This document shows positions 1 through 7,408 of a stretch of DNA of 64,000 bases, in pieces (the first letter of the stretch is position 1; each line of letters begins with the position of its first letter). The notes under the pieces were generated by a model that was not told the DNA's origin, did not search any database, and saw nothing but the letters and a program-made list of their open reading frames with translations. This stretch comes from Dokdonella_A sp040005635 (GTDB lineage: Bacteria > Pseudomonadota > Gammaproteobacteria > Xanthomonadales > Rhodanobacteraceae). The position numbers were made by a program, and so were the translations under genes. The stretch spans positions 1 to 64,000 of the forward strand of contig JBDTYM010000003.1 in NCBI GenBank assembly GCA_040005635.1. Direction: 5' to 3'.

Positions 1-361
1 GGGCGACAACGAAGACCAGAACCACGGCATCCAGATCGCCAAGCGCGCGATGGAAGCGCCGTTGCGCGAGATCGTCGCGAACGCCGGTGAAGAGCCGAGC
101 GTGGTGCTGAACAAGGTTGCCGACGGCAAGGGCAACTTCGGCTACAACGCGGCAACCGGCGAGTACGGCGACATGGTCGAACTCGGCATCCTCGATCCGA
201 CCAAGGTCACACGCTACGCGCTGCAGAACGCAGCATCGATCGCTGGCCTGATGATCACGACCGAGGCGATGGTTGCAGAAGCGCCGAAGAAGGACGAAGG
301 CCACAACCACGGTGGTGGCGGCGGCGGTGGAATGGGCGGCATGGGCGGTATGGATTTCTAG
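1..361 (+). CDS. groEL: Chaperonin GroEL, 3' end (partial)
   Basis: This is the C-terminal part of the 60 kDa chaperonin, which folds cytosolic proteins in an ATP-driven double ring with GroES. The gene enters from the left edge in frame 2 (reading G-D-N-E-D-Q-N-H-G-I-Q-I-A). It keeps the conserved GroEL equatorial C-terminus, including 'ALQNAASIAGLMITTEAMV', and the flexible tail rich in Gly and Met that ends MGGMDF. Two hairpins follow the stop codon, so transcription of the presumed groESL operon ends here. The identification is secure; only about 119 residues are visible. Confidence 0.98.
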   Translation, partial: GDNEDQNHGIQIAKRAMEAPLREIVANAGEEPSVVLNKVADGKGNFGYNAATGEYGDMVELGILDPTKVTRYALQNAASIAGLMITTEAMVAEAPKKDEGHNHGGGGGGGMGGMGGMDF

Positions 362-444
362 GCACCCGTGCGATCGTCCTGATCGCAAGAGCAAGTGCGG
401 CGGTTTGTGGCCGCACTGCTCAGAAGACTGTCAAAGCAACAAGA

Positions 445-474
445 AAAGCCCCGCAGCGATGCGGGGCTTTTTTT
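445..474 (+). terminator. Rho-independent terminator of groEL
   Basis: An 8-bp perfect stem GCCCCGCA/TGCGGGGC (448-455 and 460-467) with a GCGA tetraloop is followed by seven T residues. It is preceded by an A tract, so it could also work in reverse. It lies about 85 nt after the groEL stop codon. Confidence 0.93.
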
Positions 475-512
475 CACCCGAGGATGAAAAATCCTCTGGC
501 GCGCGTCAGCAG

Positions 513-545
513 GACCCCGTCGCACTTCGCGGGGTCTTCTTTGCA
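513..545 (+). terminator. Second hairpin downstream of groEL
   Basis: GACCCCG (513-519) pairs with CGGGGTC (530-536), and the sequence continues TTCTTT. The stem is weaker and the loop larger than in the hairpin at 445-474. It probably acts as a backup terminator. Confidence 0.55.
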
Positions 546-671
546 TGCATCTGCCCCATCCTTGAGTCCGTTTCTAGCCGGGGTCTGGCGCGTCATTCAG
601 ATCAGAGCGTGTACCGGATTCTCGTGCAAACGGGCCTCAGGCAAGAATCTGCCGCGAGGTCCGCAGACACG

Positions 672-990
672 ATGAATCAGCGCCAACGCGCGCTGCCCGC
701 GGAGCTGCTGGATCGCTTGCTGGCCAGCCACAAGACACCCGAGGATCTGCTCGGTGAGCAAGGTCGCTGAAGCAGTTGGCCACGATGCTGGCCGAGAGGG
801 TGCCGATGCAGAGATGACCGAGCATTTGGGACACGAGAGGCATCGGTCGATCGCCAACGAGTACGGCAACACGCGCAAAGGCCACAGCCGCAAGACGCTC
901 AAAGACGATGTGCCGAGCTACGCATCGAGGTGCCACGAGATCGGCACGGCAGCTTCGAGCCCAAGCCGATGGCGAAGCGCAAGACGTGCT
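672..990 (+). mobile_element. IS256-family transposase remnant, multiply frameshifted
   Basis: The start resembles IS256-family transposases: ATG at 672 gives MNQRQRALPAELLDRLLA, followed by PEDLLGEQG. The similarity then jumps between frames. LKQLATMLAERV is read in the second frame (767-802), AEMTEHLGHERHRSIANEYG and GHSRKTLKDDVP in another (about 803-915), and LRIEVPRDRHGSFEPK back in the first (915-965). At least three indels therefore interrupt the N-terminal third, and the catalytic DDE region is absent. A matching GCGTGTAC/GTACACGC pair at 607-614 and 1064-1071 may be the element ends, giving an internally deleted copy of about 465 bp. It is not functional. Family assignment rests on remembered IS256 consensus motifs. 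Confidence 0.8.
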
Positions 991-1231
991 TGCGCAAAGG
1001 CGCAGGCGAGCAGTACGGCCAGCTTCCTGAACATGGCAGTCACGAATCGTGGTGTCATTTGCTGTACACGCCGAGCGACGCCAAACCCGGACGGAATGGG
1101 CGCGAGGGGTGCGTCGCTGTTAGCTCAGGGCGCTACGCGGCACACGATCGTCCGATCGGCGGATAACGAGAATCGAGCGACCCGAAAGGGCGACCCGATT
1201 CCAGAAAGTCCATCTGGCCTACTGCGCGTCG

Positions 1232-2332
1232 TCACCGCGTTGCGTTGTTGAAGTCGAAGTGATCGGCGAACAACGTTTCTTCGTAGCAGCCGATGTCCTG
1301 CAAGCCGCTGGCAGGGTATGGCGTGCCCTCCAGATCTGCACCCACATTGACCAGCCACGGAGTGAACCCGAGCATCGGCGATCCACTCGCCAGATGGAAA
1401 TCGCCGTTGTCCTCGTCGACAAACATCGGGTTGACCGCCACGTTGCCCTCCTGCTGGGTTTCGCCGCCACCCAGAATCGTGACATCGTTGAAGTACAGAC
1501 TTCCGGCGGAGCAGGCCGCCAGCAGTCCCCCGTTCGGATTGTGATAGATGATGTTGTTGTCGATGTCGCAGCTGTCACCGCTCACATAGACGGCTCCGTC
1601 GGTGCCGCTGGCTGGACCCGAATTGCCGTAGATGGTGTTGTTGTAGAAGCTGACCCCGTCACCGTTGCCGATCAGCTCCGCCGCGGCATCGCCTTGATCC
1701 GCGCTGTTGTTGATGATCAAGGTGTTGTAGACGAGTGTGCGGTTGCCAGCGCCGTCCGAACCGGCAAAAAGGCCGCCGCCGAACGTCGCACTATGGTTGT
1801 TCCGGATGATCGTGTCGAACACGATCGAAGCACTCTTGTCCACCGCGGCGAGATTGATGACCAGCCCGCCACCGGTCTGGGTCGATTCGCCATTCTCGAT
1901 CGTGACGCCGCTGACCTTGATCTGCGCCTTCTTGCTGCCCAGGACCAGAACCGGGAACTGGAAATTGCCATCCAGCAGCGTGGCCAGCGGGTTGGACGAA
2001 CGTGCGCTGCAATCGCTGTTGTAGCCGCCCTCGACCGACAGCGTGCCGGTCGCGGAATCGTTTTCGTAGGTGAACGCGCCGGGTGCCGGGTTCGTCACGA
2101 GACGCGTCTGATAGAGCCCCGCGACGATCTTGATCCGGTTGTCGCTGCCGTTGTATTGGCCCCCGGTCGAAGAGGCGGTCAGCGCGTTCTGCAGCTGCTG
2201 CGCGTTCGAGACGCAGTGTCCGACCACGGTGCCGGCTTGCGCAGCGATGCATGACAGGGCGAAAGGCGCGATGCAGAACATCGCGAGCGACGGGCGGCTG
2301 GCGGGTATCGGCTTGCTGGTCTTGGTGGACAT
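1232..2332 (-). CDS. Secreted right-handed beta-helix protein with choice-of-anchor Q-like end
   Basis: A 366-residue predicted exported protein. It has a basic N-terminus, then a hydrophobic stretch (about residues 17-33) ending in AQA, which fits a signal peptide. The body has repeated short strands rich in Asn and Gly (for example NNTIYGNSG and DNNIIYHNPNGG), typical of parallel beta-helices. The segment 'NPMFVDEDNGDFHLASGSP' followed by DIGCYE matches the choice-of-anchor Q pattern of extracellular proteins. It ends LFADHFDFNNATR, a variant of the GFE/GFD tail shared by the three exported proteins at 12.7-17.4 kb. Function is unknown; a surface or secreted role is inferred. No strong ribosome binding site is visible before the ATG. 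Confidence 0.75.
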   Translation of the reverse strand: MSTKTSKPIPASRPSLAMFCIAPFALSCIAAQAGTVVGHCVSNAQQLQNALTASSTGGQYNGSDNRIKIVAGLYQTRLVTNPAPGAFTYENDSATGTLSVEGGYNSDCSARSSNPLATLLDGNFQFPVLVLGSKKAQIKVSGVTIENGESTQTGGGLVINLAAVDKSASIVFDTIIRNNHSATFGGGLFAGSDGAGNRTLVYNTLIINNSADQGDAAAELIGNGDGVSFYNNTIYGNSGPASGTDGAVYVSGDSCDIDNNIIYHNPNGGLLAACSAGSLYFNDVTILGGGETQQEGNVAVNPMFVDEDNGDFHLASGSPMLGFTPWLVNVGADLEGTPYPASGLQDIGCYEETLFADHFDFNNATR

Positions 2333-2729
2333 TGGCGTGGCACTCGGCAGGATGGCTCAAGTGCTACACGCAAAAGAGCGGCGTTTCCGGCAAAGCCGTC
2401 GGACATCCTCACCGCAGGGGTGGCCCGCCACGGCGGTTCCTCGTTGCCGCCGTGATCGGCTATCCATTCCAAGTCACCTTCGCCCGATTCGATCAGCCAT
2501 CACACCGGCAAGAGGCTCGATCGCCGGATCGTTGCCGTGCTGGCGCTGGCCCTGGGCGCTATTGCCGACCGATCAGTTCGTGGCCTGTCGCGACGCAGAC
2601 GACGCGTTTGCGCTGGCTGCTGCCACCGCAGCTCCTGATATCGACGACAGTCCATTGATCGCGAATGGGCGATGTGTCGCCATGATCCTGGCGTAGACTC
2701 GACCCGATCTCCGCAAAGGGGTCCGCACG
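2333..2729. other. Divergent intergenic region
   Basis: This region lies between the secreted beta-helix gene (minus strand) and the broken sigma gene (plus strand). It must carry the promoters for both if they are transcribed, but I could not pick a convincing -35/-10 pair. No coding or RNA gene is apparent. Confidence 0.4.
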
Positions 2730-3172
2730 ATGTCGGCATCCGGGCAGCTGACCGAACTCTTGAACGCGGCTGCGTTGGGCGATGCGGAGGCTGCTGAACG
2801 GGCCTATGGTCTCGTGTATGCAGAGTTGCGCGAGCGCGCCGGGCAGTCGCTGCGGCGCATGCCCGGCGCAACGCTCACGCCGACTGCGTTGGTCCACGAG
2901 ATGTACCTGCGCTTCAGCGACTATCAGCGCAAGCCCGTGCGCGACCGCTCGCATTTTTTTGCGCTCGCGGCGCGCGCGATGCGGCAGTTTGCGCTCGCGG
3001 CGCGCGCGATGCGGCAGATCGTCATCGAGCATGCGCGTAGGCGCGGGGCGCAGAAGCGCGGCGGCGATCAGAAGAGCGTCGAGCTCGACGCCGCCTGGGG
3101 TCTCGGGGATACCGATCTCGCCGAGGTGCTCGAGATCGACACCGCGTTGCGTGCGCTCGAACAAAATGACGT
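2730..3172 (+). pseudogene. ECF-type sigma factor (TIGR02999-like), truncated
   Basis: The N-terminal two thirds of a TIGR02999-type ECF sigma factor, which would direct RNA polymerase to alternative promoters. Region 2 is recognisable: LTPTALVHEMYLRF, the segment SHFFALAARAMRQ, and IVIEHARRRGAQKRGG. Similarity stops at about 'LEIDTALRALEQND', just where sigma region 4 (DNA binding at -35) should begin. The reading frame runs on to a stop at 3254, but that extension is antisense to another sigma remnant. A perfect in-frame 30-bp tandem duplication (2958-3017) also repeats FALAARAMRQ. Without region 4 it should not work as a sigma factor. Confidence 0.75.
2958..3017 (+). repeat. Perfect 30-bp tandem duplication inside sigma remnant
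   Basis: Two identical 30-bp units (2958-2987 and 2988-3017) each encode FALAARAMRQ in frame. In relatives this helix of sigma region 2 occurs once (compare FFSYAARAMRHLL in the intact gene at 23756-24301). The exact identity suggests a recent slippage event. Confidence 0.95.
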
Positions 3173-3322
3173 TGACCTCGCAATCGTTTCGAGCGTCGGA
3201 TCGGCGCGTCCGCGCGAACGCTGCCTTCCGGCCATCGCTTTCAGGCGGCCGTAGACAATCGCGAACAGCGCATCGGTCGATTGCGCGCCGTCGCCCGGAT
3301 CGGCGCAAACGGGTTCATTCAC
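3170..3322 (-). pseudogene. 5' fragment of a second ECF-type sigma factor, head to head with the first
   Basis: On the minus strand a GTG at 3322, preceded by GGGAG about 9 nt upstream, opens a frame with TDALFAIVYGRLKAMAGRQ and then DPTLET. This resembles the N-terminus of TIGR02999 sigma factors (compare ELFGAVYDRLKQLASRQ in the gene at 23756-24301). After about 50 residues the similarity ends at the point where the sense strand turns into the opposite broken sigma gene. The two 5' fragments converge and abut, as expected after an inversion or deletion joining two related genes. It cannot encode a functional protein. Confidence 0.6.
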
Positions 3323-3719
3323 ATCGGTGTTCTCCCGATCCAAGTGTAGCGTGCCGCGCCGGTGCCGCCGCCGAAATCGCCGAGGCGAAGCAACGCCATA
3401 ACGCCTTCCACACGGAACTGGGGCTATCGCTTTTGCCTTGCGCTTGAATCCGTGATGCAAGCATGCGGCCGACAGGTCAGTCAGCACACGATGTCTTCGA
3501 CGTCGCTGATGGGAATAGCAGTACGGCGCCGCGATCAAGCCCTCCCCTTCAAGGGGAGAGTTGGGCGGGGATGGCATTTGTCCCGGCCGTCGCTGCATCG
3601 CGCGCGTCTCTGGAAACCCGCGTAGCCGGATGCCGAGCTCCGTTGTGCTGGCGCGCCGTCAAACGCGGCGGCACCGACCATGGCCGGTGCGAGCAGGCGT
3701 GCGCCGTCAAACCACAACA
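3323..3719. other. Intergenic region with a short palindromic repeat
   Basis: No gene is visible. At 3542-3558 CTCCCCTT and AAGGGGAG form a hairpin. With its flank (TTGGGCGGGGATGG) it resembles intergenic repeats often seen in GC-rich proteobacterial genomes. Confidence 0.45.
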
Positions 3720-4244
3720 TCACTTCTTCGGCGCAGCGACCGGCGTCAGCGTCAGATGCACCTTGTCTTCGGTCGAGCCGCCAAGCTGCAAGGTCAGCGA
3801 CTGCGCCGCAGGGACGTCGAAGACGACGACCTTGCGTGGCATGTCGCAGCCGTGCGCGCTGCTGAAATCGATTGGCGTCAGCGGCTTGCCGTTGGCGACG
3901 AGATCGATCCAGAACGGCGCATCGAGCGAGACGCGATATTGCCCCGGCCGCATCACCTGGAAATGCGCCACGCCGGCGAACGCGCCCTTGGCCGGCGTCT
4001 TCTTGGACGGCGGCGCGGCAAACTTCACCTGCTTTTGCGGCAGCAGGGTCATCAGATAGAGCTTGTCCACATCGAGGGTGGGAGCCGCCGCAGCGTCCTT
4101 GCCCGCCGCGGCCATGCGCCCTTCACGGACGAACAGTGCATGTTCGTGCGTGACGTCCCACTTGAATGCCTTGCAGGCATCTTCGGCGTGTGCCGGCCCG
4201 ACCAGCAGCAGGAGTGCAACGGCAATACAAGGCAGCAACTTCAT
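3720..4244 (-). CDS. Conserved hypothetical periplasmic protein
   Basis: A 174-residue protein with a clear signal peptide (MKLLPCIAVALLLLVGPAHA, then EDACKAF). The ATG at 4244 is chosen because GGAAG lies about 6 nt upstream and the signal peptide begins there; upstream codons in the same frame look non-coding. The mature part is mostly beta (PGQYRVSLDAPFWIDLVANG, VHLTLTPV) and has two Cys residues. I recall similar Xanthomonadales proteins sometimes labelled homogentisate dioxygenase, but no metal-binding motif of that enzyme is visible and I would not use the name. Function unknown. Confidence 0.75.
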   Translation of the reverse strand: MKLLPCIAVALLLLVGPAHAEDACKAFKWDVTHEHALFVREGRMAAAGKDAAAAPTLDVDKLYLMTLLPQKQVKFAAPPSKKTPAKGAFAGVAHFQVMRPGQYRVSLDAPFWIDLVANGKPLTPIDFSSAHGCDMPRKVVVFDVPAAQSLTLQLGGSTEDKVHLTLTPVAAPKK

Positions 4245-4414
4245 GGCGACTTCCTGCAGAAAAGAAACGGATTCTAGATTTGCCGTGTCCGGGTGTACAT
4301 GAGCAGACGCAGCAGGGGGAGAGCGCCACGTCGATCTGCGCGGATTGCGATGAGGGACCTTGCGCGTTTCAATGCAGCACGCCATTGTCCGCGCCGTGGC
4401 ATAAGAGATGCGCG

Positions 4415-5038
4415 ATGAACGAATCCGCGATGCAGGAAACCGGCTCGGCCGAACCTACCGATGCCCTCGTCGTCGCCGTCCTGCTCGGCTCAGTGCGGCG
4501 TGACCGGCAAGGCATCAAGGCGGCGCGGCTGCTGATGCAGACGCTGCGTGATCGCGGTCACGAGCCGGTGCTGGTCGATCCATTGGAGACACCGCTGCCA
4601 CTGCTCGATCGCATGTACAAGGAATACGCGGCAGGTCAGGCGCCAGCGCTGCTCGAGCAACTGGCGACCTTGTACCGCCGCGCCGACGGTTTCGTCATCG
4701 TCAGCGCCGAATACAACAATGGCATCCCGCCGGCGCTGAAGAACCTGCTCGACCATTTCCTCGAGGAATACTTCTGGCGGCCATCGGCGATCGTCTGCTA
4801 TTCCGCCGGCCAGTTCGGTGGCGTGCGAGCGGCGATGCAGCTGCGCATGACGCTGGCGGAGCTCGGCATGAGCAGCGTGCCGAGCCTGTTCCCGATTCCG
4901 CGCATCGGCAGCGCACTGGCCGACGATGGCACTCCGCAAGCCGCCTGGATGCACGATGCGCTCGCGCGCTTTCTCACCGAATTCGAATGGTATGCGCGCG
5001 CGCTGAAGCGCCAGCGTGCGGGCGGCACGCCGTATTGA
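4415..5038 (+). CDS. NADPH-dependent FMN reductase-like flavoprotein
   Basis: A 207-residue flavodoxin-fold protein of the NADPH-dependent FMN reductase/quinone reductase family. The FMN phosphate loop is LLGSVRRDRQG near the N-terminus. The family signature SAEYNNGIPPALKNLLDHF, which binds the isoalloxazine ring, is present in the middle. Such enzymes reduce FMN, quinones or metal ions with NAD(P)H; the substrate cannot be told from sequence. The ATG at 4415 starts just before a short low-complexity lead-in and fits the family length. The gene stands alone between a minus-strand gene and an ABC operon. Confidence 0.88.
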   Translation: MNESAMQETGSAEPTDALVVAVLLGSVRRDRQGIKAARLLMQTLRDRGHEPVLVDPLETPLPLLDRMYKEYAAGQAPALLEQLATLYRRADGFVIVSAEYNNGIPPALKNLLDHFLEEYFWRPSAIVCYSAGQFGGVRAAMQLRMTLAELGMSSVPSLFPIPRIGSALADDGTPQAAWMHDALARFLTEFEWYARALKRQRAGGTPY

Positions 5039-5118
5039 GCGCTGCGCGGGTCGACGCACGCCGCGCGGCACGCTAAAAAGACACTGCGCGATTTGCGTGC
5101 ATCCCGGTGGGCGATGGC

Positions 5119-5859
5119 ATGTTCGTTCTCGACAATGTGACGCTGCGCCATGCCGAGCGGCCGGCACTCGACGCGGTCAGCCTCGCATTCGCGACCGGAA
5201 CGGTCAGCGCGATCATCGGCAGCAGCGGTTCCGGCAAATCGACTCTGTTGCGACTGCTGCTCGGCCTCGAATGGCCCGACGACGGCGAGGTGCGCATCGA
5301 TGGCGCTGCCTTGCGCCGGGAAGACGTGCTCGCAGTCCGACGGCGCATCGGCTATGTGATCCAGGAGGGCGGCTTGTTTCCGCATCTGAGCGCGCGCGAC
5401 AACCTCGCCTTGCTGCCGCGCTGGCTCGGCTGGGACGCGGCGCGCATCGATGCACGCGCGCAGGAGCTGTCGACGCTGACGCATTTCCCGCTCGATGCGT
5501 TGGCGCGCTTCCCGGCGGAACTATCGGGCGGTCAGCGCCAGCGTGTCGCGTTGATGCGTGCGCTGATGCTCGATCCCCCTGCGCTGCTGCTCGACGAACC
5601 GCTCGGTGCGCTCGATCCGATCGTCCGTCACGAATTGCAGGACGAACTCGCCGCCATTTTTGCCACGCTCGACAAGACGGTGATCGTGGTGACGCACGAT
5701 GTCGCCGAGGCGGCGTTCCTGGCGACGCGACTGGTGCTGCTGCGCGCGGGGCGCGTGCTGCAGGACGGTACGCTCGACGACTTGCGCGCGCGGCCGGCGG
5801 ACGCCTTCGTCAGCCGCTTCATCGACGCCGCACGTCGATTGCCGGAGCGCGCGCGATGA
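5119..5859 (+). CDS. ABC transporter ATP-binding protein, osmoprotectant (glycine betaine/choline) type
   Basis: The ATPase of an importer. It has a Walker A (GSSGSGKST), a Q-loop (VIQEGG), the signature LSGGQRQR, Walker B (ALLLDEP) and the switch His (VTHD). The 'IQEGGLFPHLSARDN' context is typical of the OpuC/OsmV subfamily. I start at ATG 5119, with GGTGG at 5106-5110 as ribosome binding site; a GTG at 5107 would add four residues. It overlaps the next gene by 4 nt (ATGA), so the two are co-translated. No C-terminal CBS domains are present, unlike OpuCA/ProV. Substrate is inferred from the partner protein. Confidence 0.9.
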   Translation: MFVLDNVTLRHAERPALDAVSLAFATGTVSAIIGSSGSGKSTLLRLLLGLEWPDDGEVRIDGAALRREDVLAVRRRIGYVIQEGGLFPHLSARDNLALLPRWLGWDAARIDARAQELSTLTHFPLDALARFPAELSGGQRQRVALMRALMLDPPALLLDEPLGALDPIVRHELQDELAAIFATLDKTVIVVTHDVAEAAFLATRLVLLRAGRVLQDGTLDDLRARPADAFVSRFIDAARRLPERAR

Positions 5860-7340
5860 ACGCAACACGCTTTCTCGCAGCGATGGCATGGCTGCTTGCG
5901 AGTGCTTTCGTGCAAGCTGGCCCTCTGCATATCGGCTCGAAGAATTTCACCGAGTCGATTGTGTTGGCCGACATCGTGTCGCTCGAAGCGCAACGCCACG
6001 CGCTAGCGATCGAGCATCGTCAGGCACTCGGCGGCACGCGCATTCTCTGGCGGGCGCTGACGGAAGGCAGCATCGATCTCTATCCGGAATACACCGGCAC
6101 GCTCGTACGCGAACTGCTGCCAGGTCTCGCCGCAGACGCCGATCTTGCGACCATCCGAGCAGCACTCGCCAAGCAGGACATCGGCATCAGCGAACCGCTC
6201 GGCTTCGAGGACAGCTACGCACTCGGCATGCGCGAAGCCATCGCAGCGCGCGCATCGATCAGTACGGTCTCCGATTTGCACGCCCATCCCGAGCTTCGCC
6301 TCGGCCTTTCCAGCGAGTTCGTCGATCGCGAAGACGGCTGGCCCGGTCTGCAGCGTGCCTACGCGCTGCCGCAGCAGCCGCGCGGCATGGACCACGATCT
6401 TGCTTATCGCGCGCTCGCCGACGCTGCGATCGATGTCGTCGATCTGTATACGACCGATGCGGAAATTCCTTACTACCGCTTGCGCGTGCTGGTCGACGAC
6501 CGCCACTACTTTCCGCCGTATCGCGCCGTGCTGCTGTTCCGTCTGCAGGCGCTGCGCGAGACGCCTGCGCTGCAGGAAACGCTCGATGCGCTGGCCGGTC
6601 GCATCGACATTGACGCGATGCGCACGATGAACGCCGAGGTGAAGTTGCAGCACCGATCGGAGCGCGCGGTGGCGGCGGCGTTTCTCGGTGTCACAGACTC
6701 GACCTCGGCCGATGCGGGCCGCCTGCAGCGCATCCTGCAGCGCACGCGCGAGCACCTCGTGCTGGTCGGCATTTCGCTGGCGCTTGCGATCGTGCTCGCG
6801 GTGCCGCTCGGCGTACTGGCGGCACGCCGACGTCGCCTCGGGCAGCTCGTCATCGCCGCCAGCGGCGTGCTGCAGACGGTGCCGTCGCTGGCGATGTTCG
6901 TTTTCATGATTCCGCTGTTCGGCATCGGCGCAGCGCCGGCGATCGCGGCCCTCTTCATGTATAGCCTGCTGCCGATCGTGCGCAACACGCATGCGGGTCT
7001 CGTCGGTATCGCGCCGGAATTGCGCGAATCCGCGGCTGCGCTCGGATTGCCGCCGAGCGAGCGGTTGTTTCGTATCGAGCTGCCGCTGGCGTTGCGTTCG
7101 ATGCTCGCCGGCATCAAGACCGCCGCGGTCATCAACGTCGGCACCGCCACGCTCGGCGCGCTGATTGGTGCCGGCGGCTATGGGCAGCCGATCATCACCG
7201 GCATCCGCCTCGACGACATCGGCCTGATTCTCGAGGGCGCGATACCTGCGGCCGTGCTCGCGCTGCTCGTCCAGGGCGTTTTCGAACTGATCGAACAGCG
7301 CCTCACGCCACGCGGCCTGCGACTGGTCGCTCGCGAGTAG
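5856..7340 (+). CDS. Fused substrate-binding protein/permease of osmoprotectant-type ABC importer
   Basis: A 494-residue protein combining two subunits. Residues 1-21 are a signal peptide (VLAAS-type, ending VQA). Residues 22-270 are an OsmF/OpuCC-type binding domain with the signature IGSKNFTES, EYTGT, DLYTTDAEIPYY and DDRHYFPPY. After a linker, residues about 300-490 form a binding-protein-dependent permease with several membrane segments and the EAA-like loop (ESAAALGLPPSERLFRIELP). Known ligands of this family are glycine betaine, choline and ergothioneine; the actual ligand here is undetermined. The binding domain precedes the permease, whereas the fusions I know best (OpuA-, EgtU-like) have it after. 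Confidence 0.88.
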   Translation: MNATRFLAAMAWLLASAFVQAGPLHIGSKNFTESIVLADIVSLEAQRHALAIEHRQALGGTRILWRALTEGSIDLYPEYTGTLVRELLPGLAADADLATIRAALAKQDIGISEPLGFEDSYALGMREAIAARASISTVSDLHAHPELRLGLSSEFVDREDGWPGLQRAYALPQQPRGMDHDLAYRALADAAIDVVDLYTTDAEIPYYRLRVLVDDRHYFPPYRAVLLFRLQALRETPALQETLDALAGRIDIDAMRTMNAEVKLQHRSERAVAAAFLGVTDSTSADAGRLQRILQRTREHLVLVGISLALAIVLAVPLGVLAARRRRLGQLVIAASGVLQTVPSLAMFVFMIPLFGIGAAPAIAALFMYSLLPIVRNTHAGLVGIAPELRESAAALGLPPSERLFRIELPLALRSMLAGIKTAAVINVGTATLGALIGAGGYGQPIITGIRLDDIGLILEGAIPAAVLALLVQGVFELIEQRLTPRGLRLVARE

Positions 7341-7408
7341 CACTCGCACGTGCATTTCGCGTCTCGTGCGCAGACAATCGCGCGACGAGGCATGCACTGG
7401 GGAAGGCC

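Larger units (their letters stand above)
362..671. other. Intergenic region after groEL
   Basis: Apart from the two terminators I see no gene here. From about 607 the sequence probably belongs to the 5' non-coding end of the decayed IS256-type element. GCGTGTAC at 607-614 is matched in inverted orientation at 1064-1071, which may mark the element ends. Confidence 0.5.

Noticed and set aside
3720..4244. Naming the periplasmic protein homogentisate 1,2-dioxygenase
   Set aside because: I recall that label on similar proteins, but it is short, exported, and lacks the enzyme's metal-binding residues.
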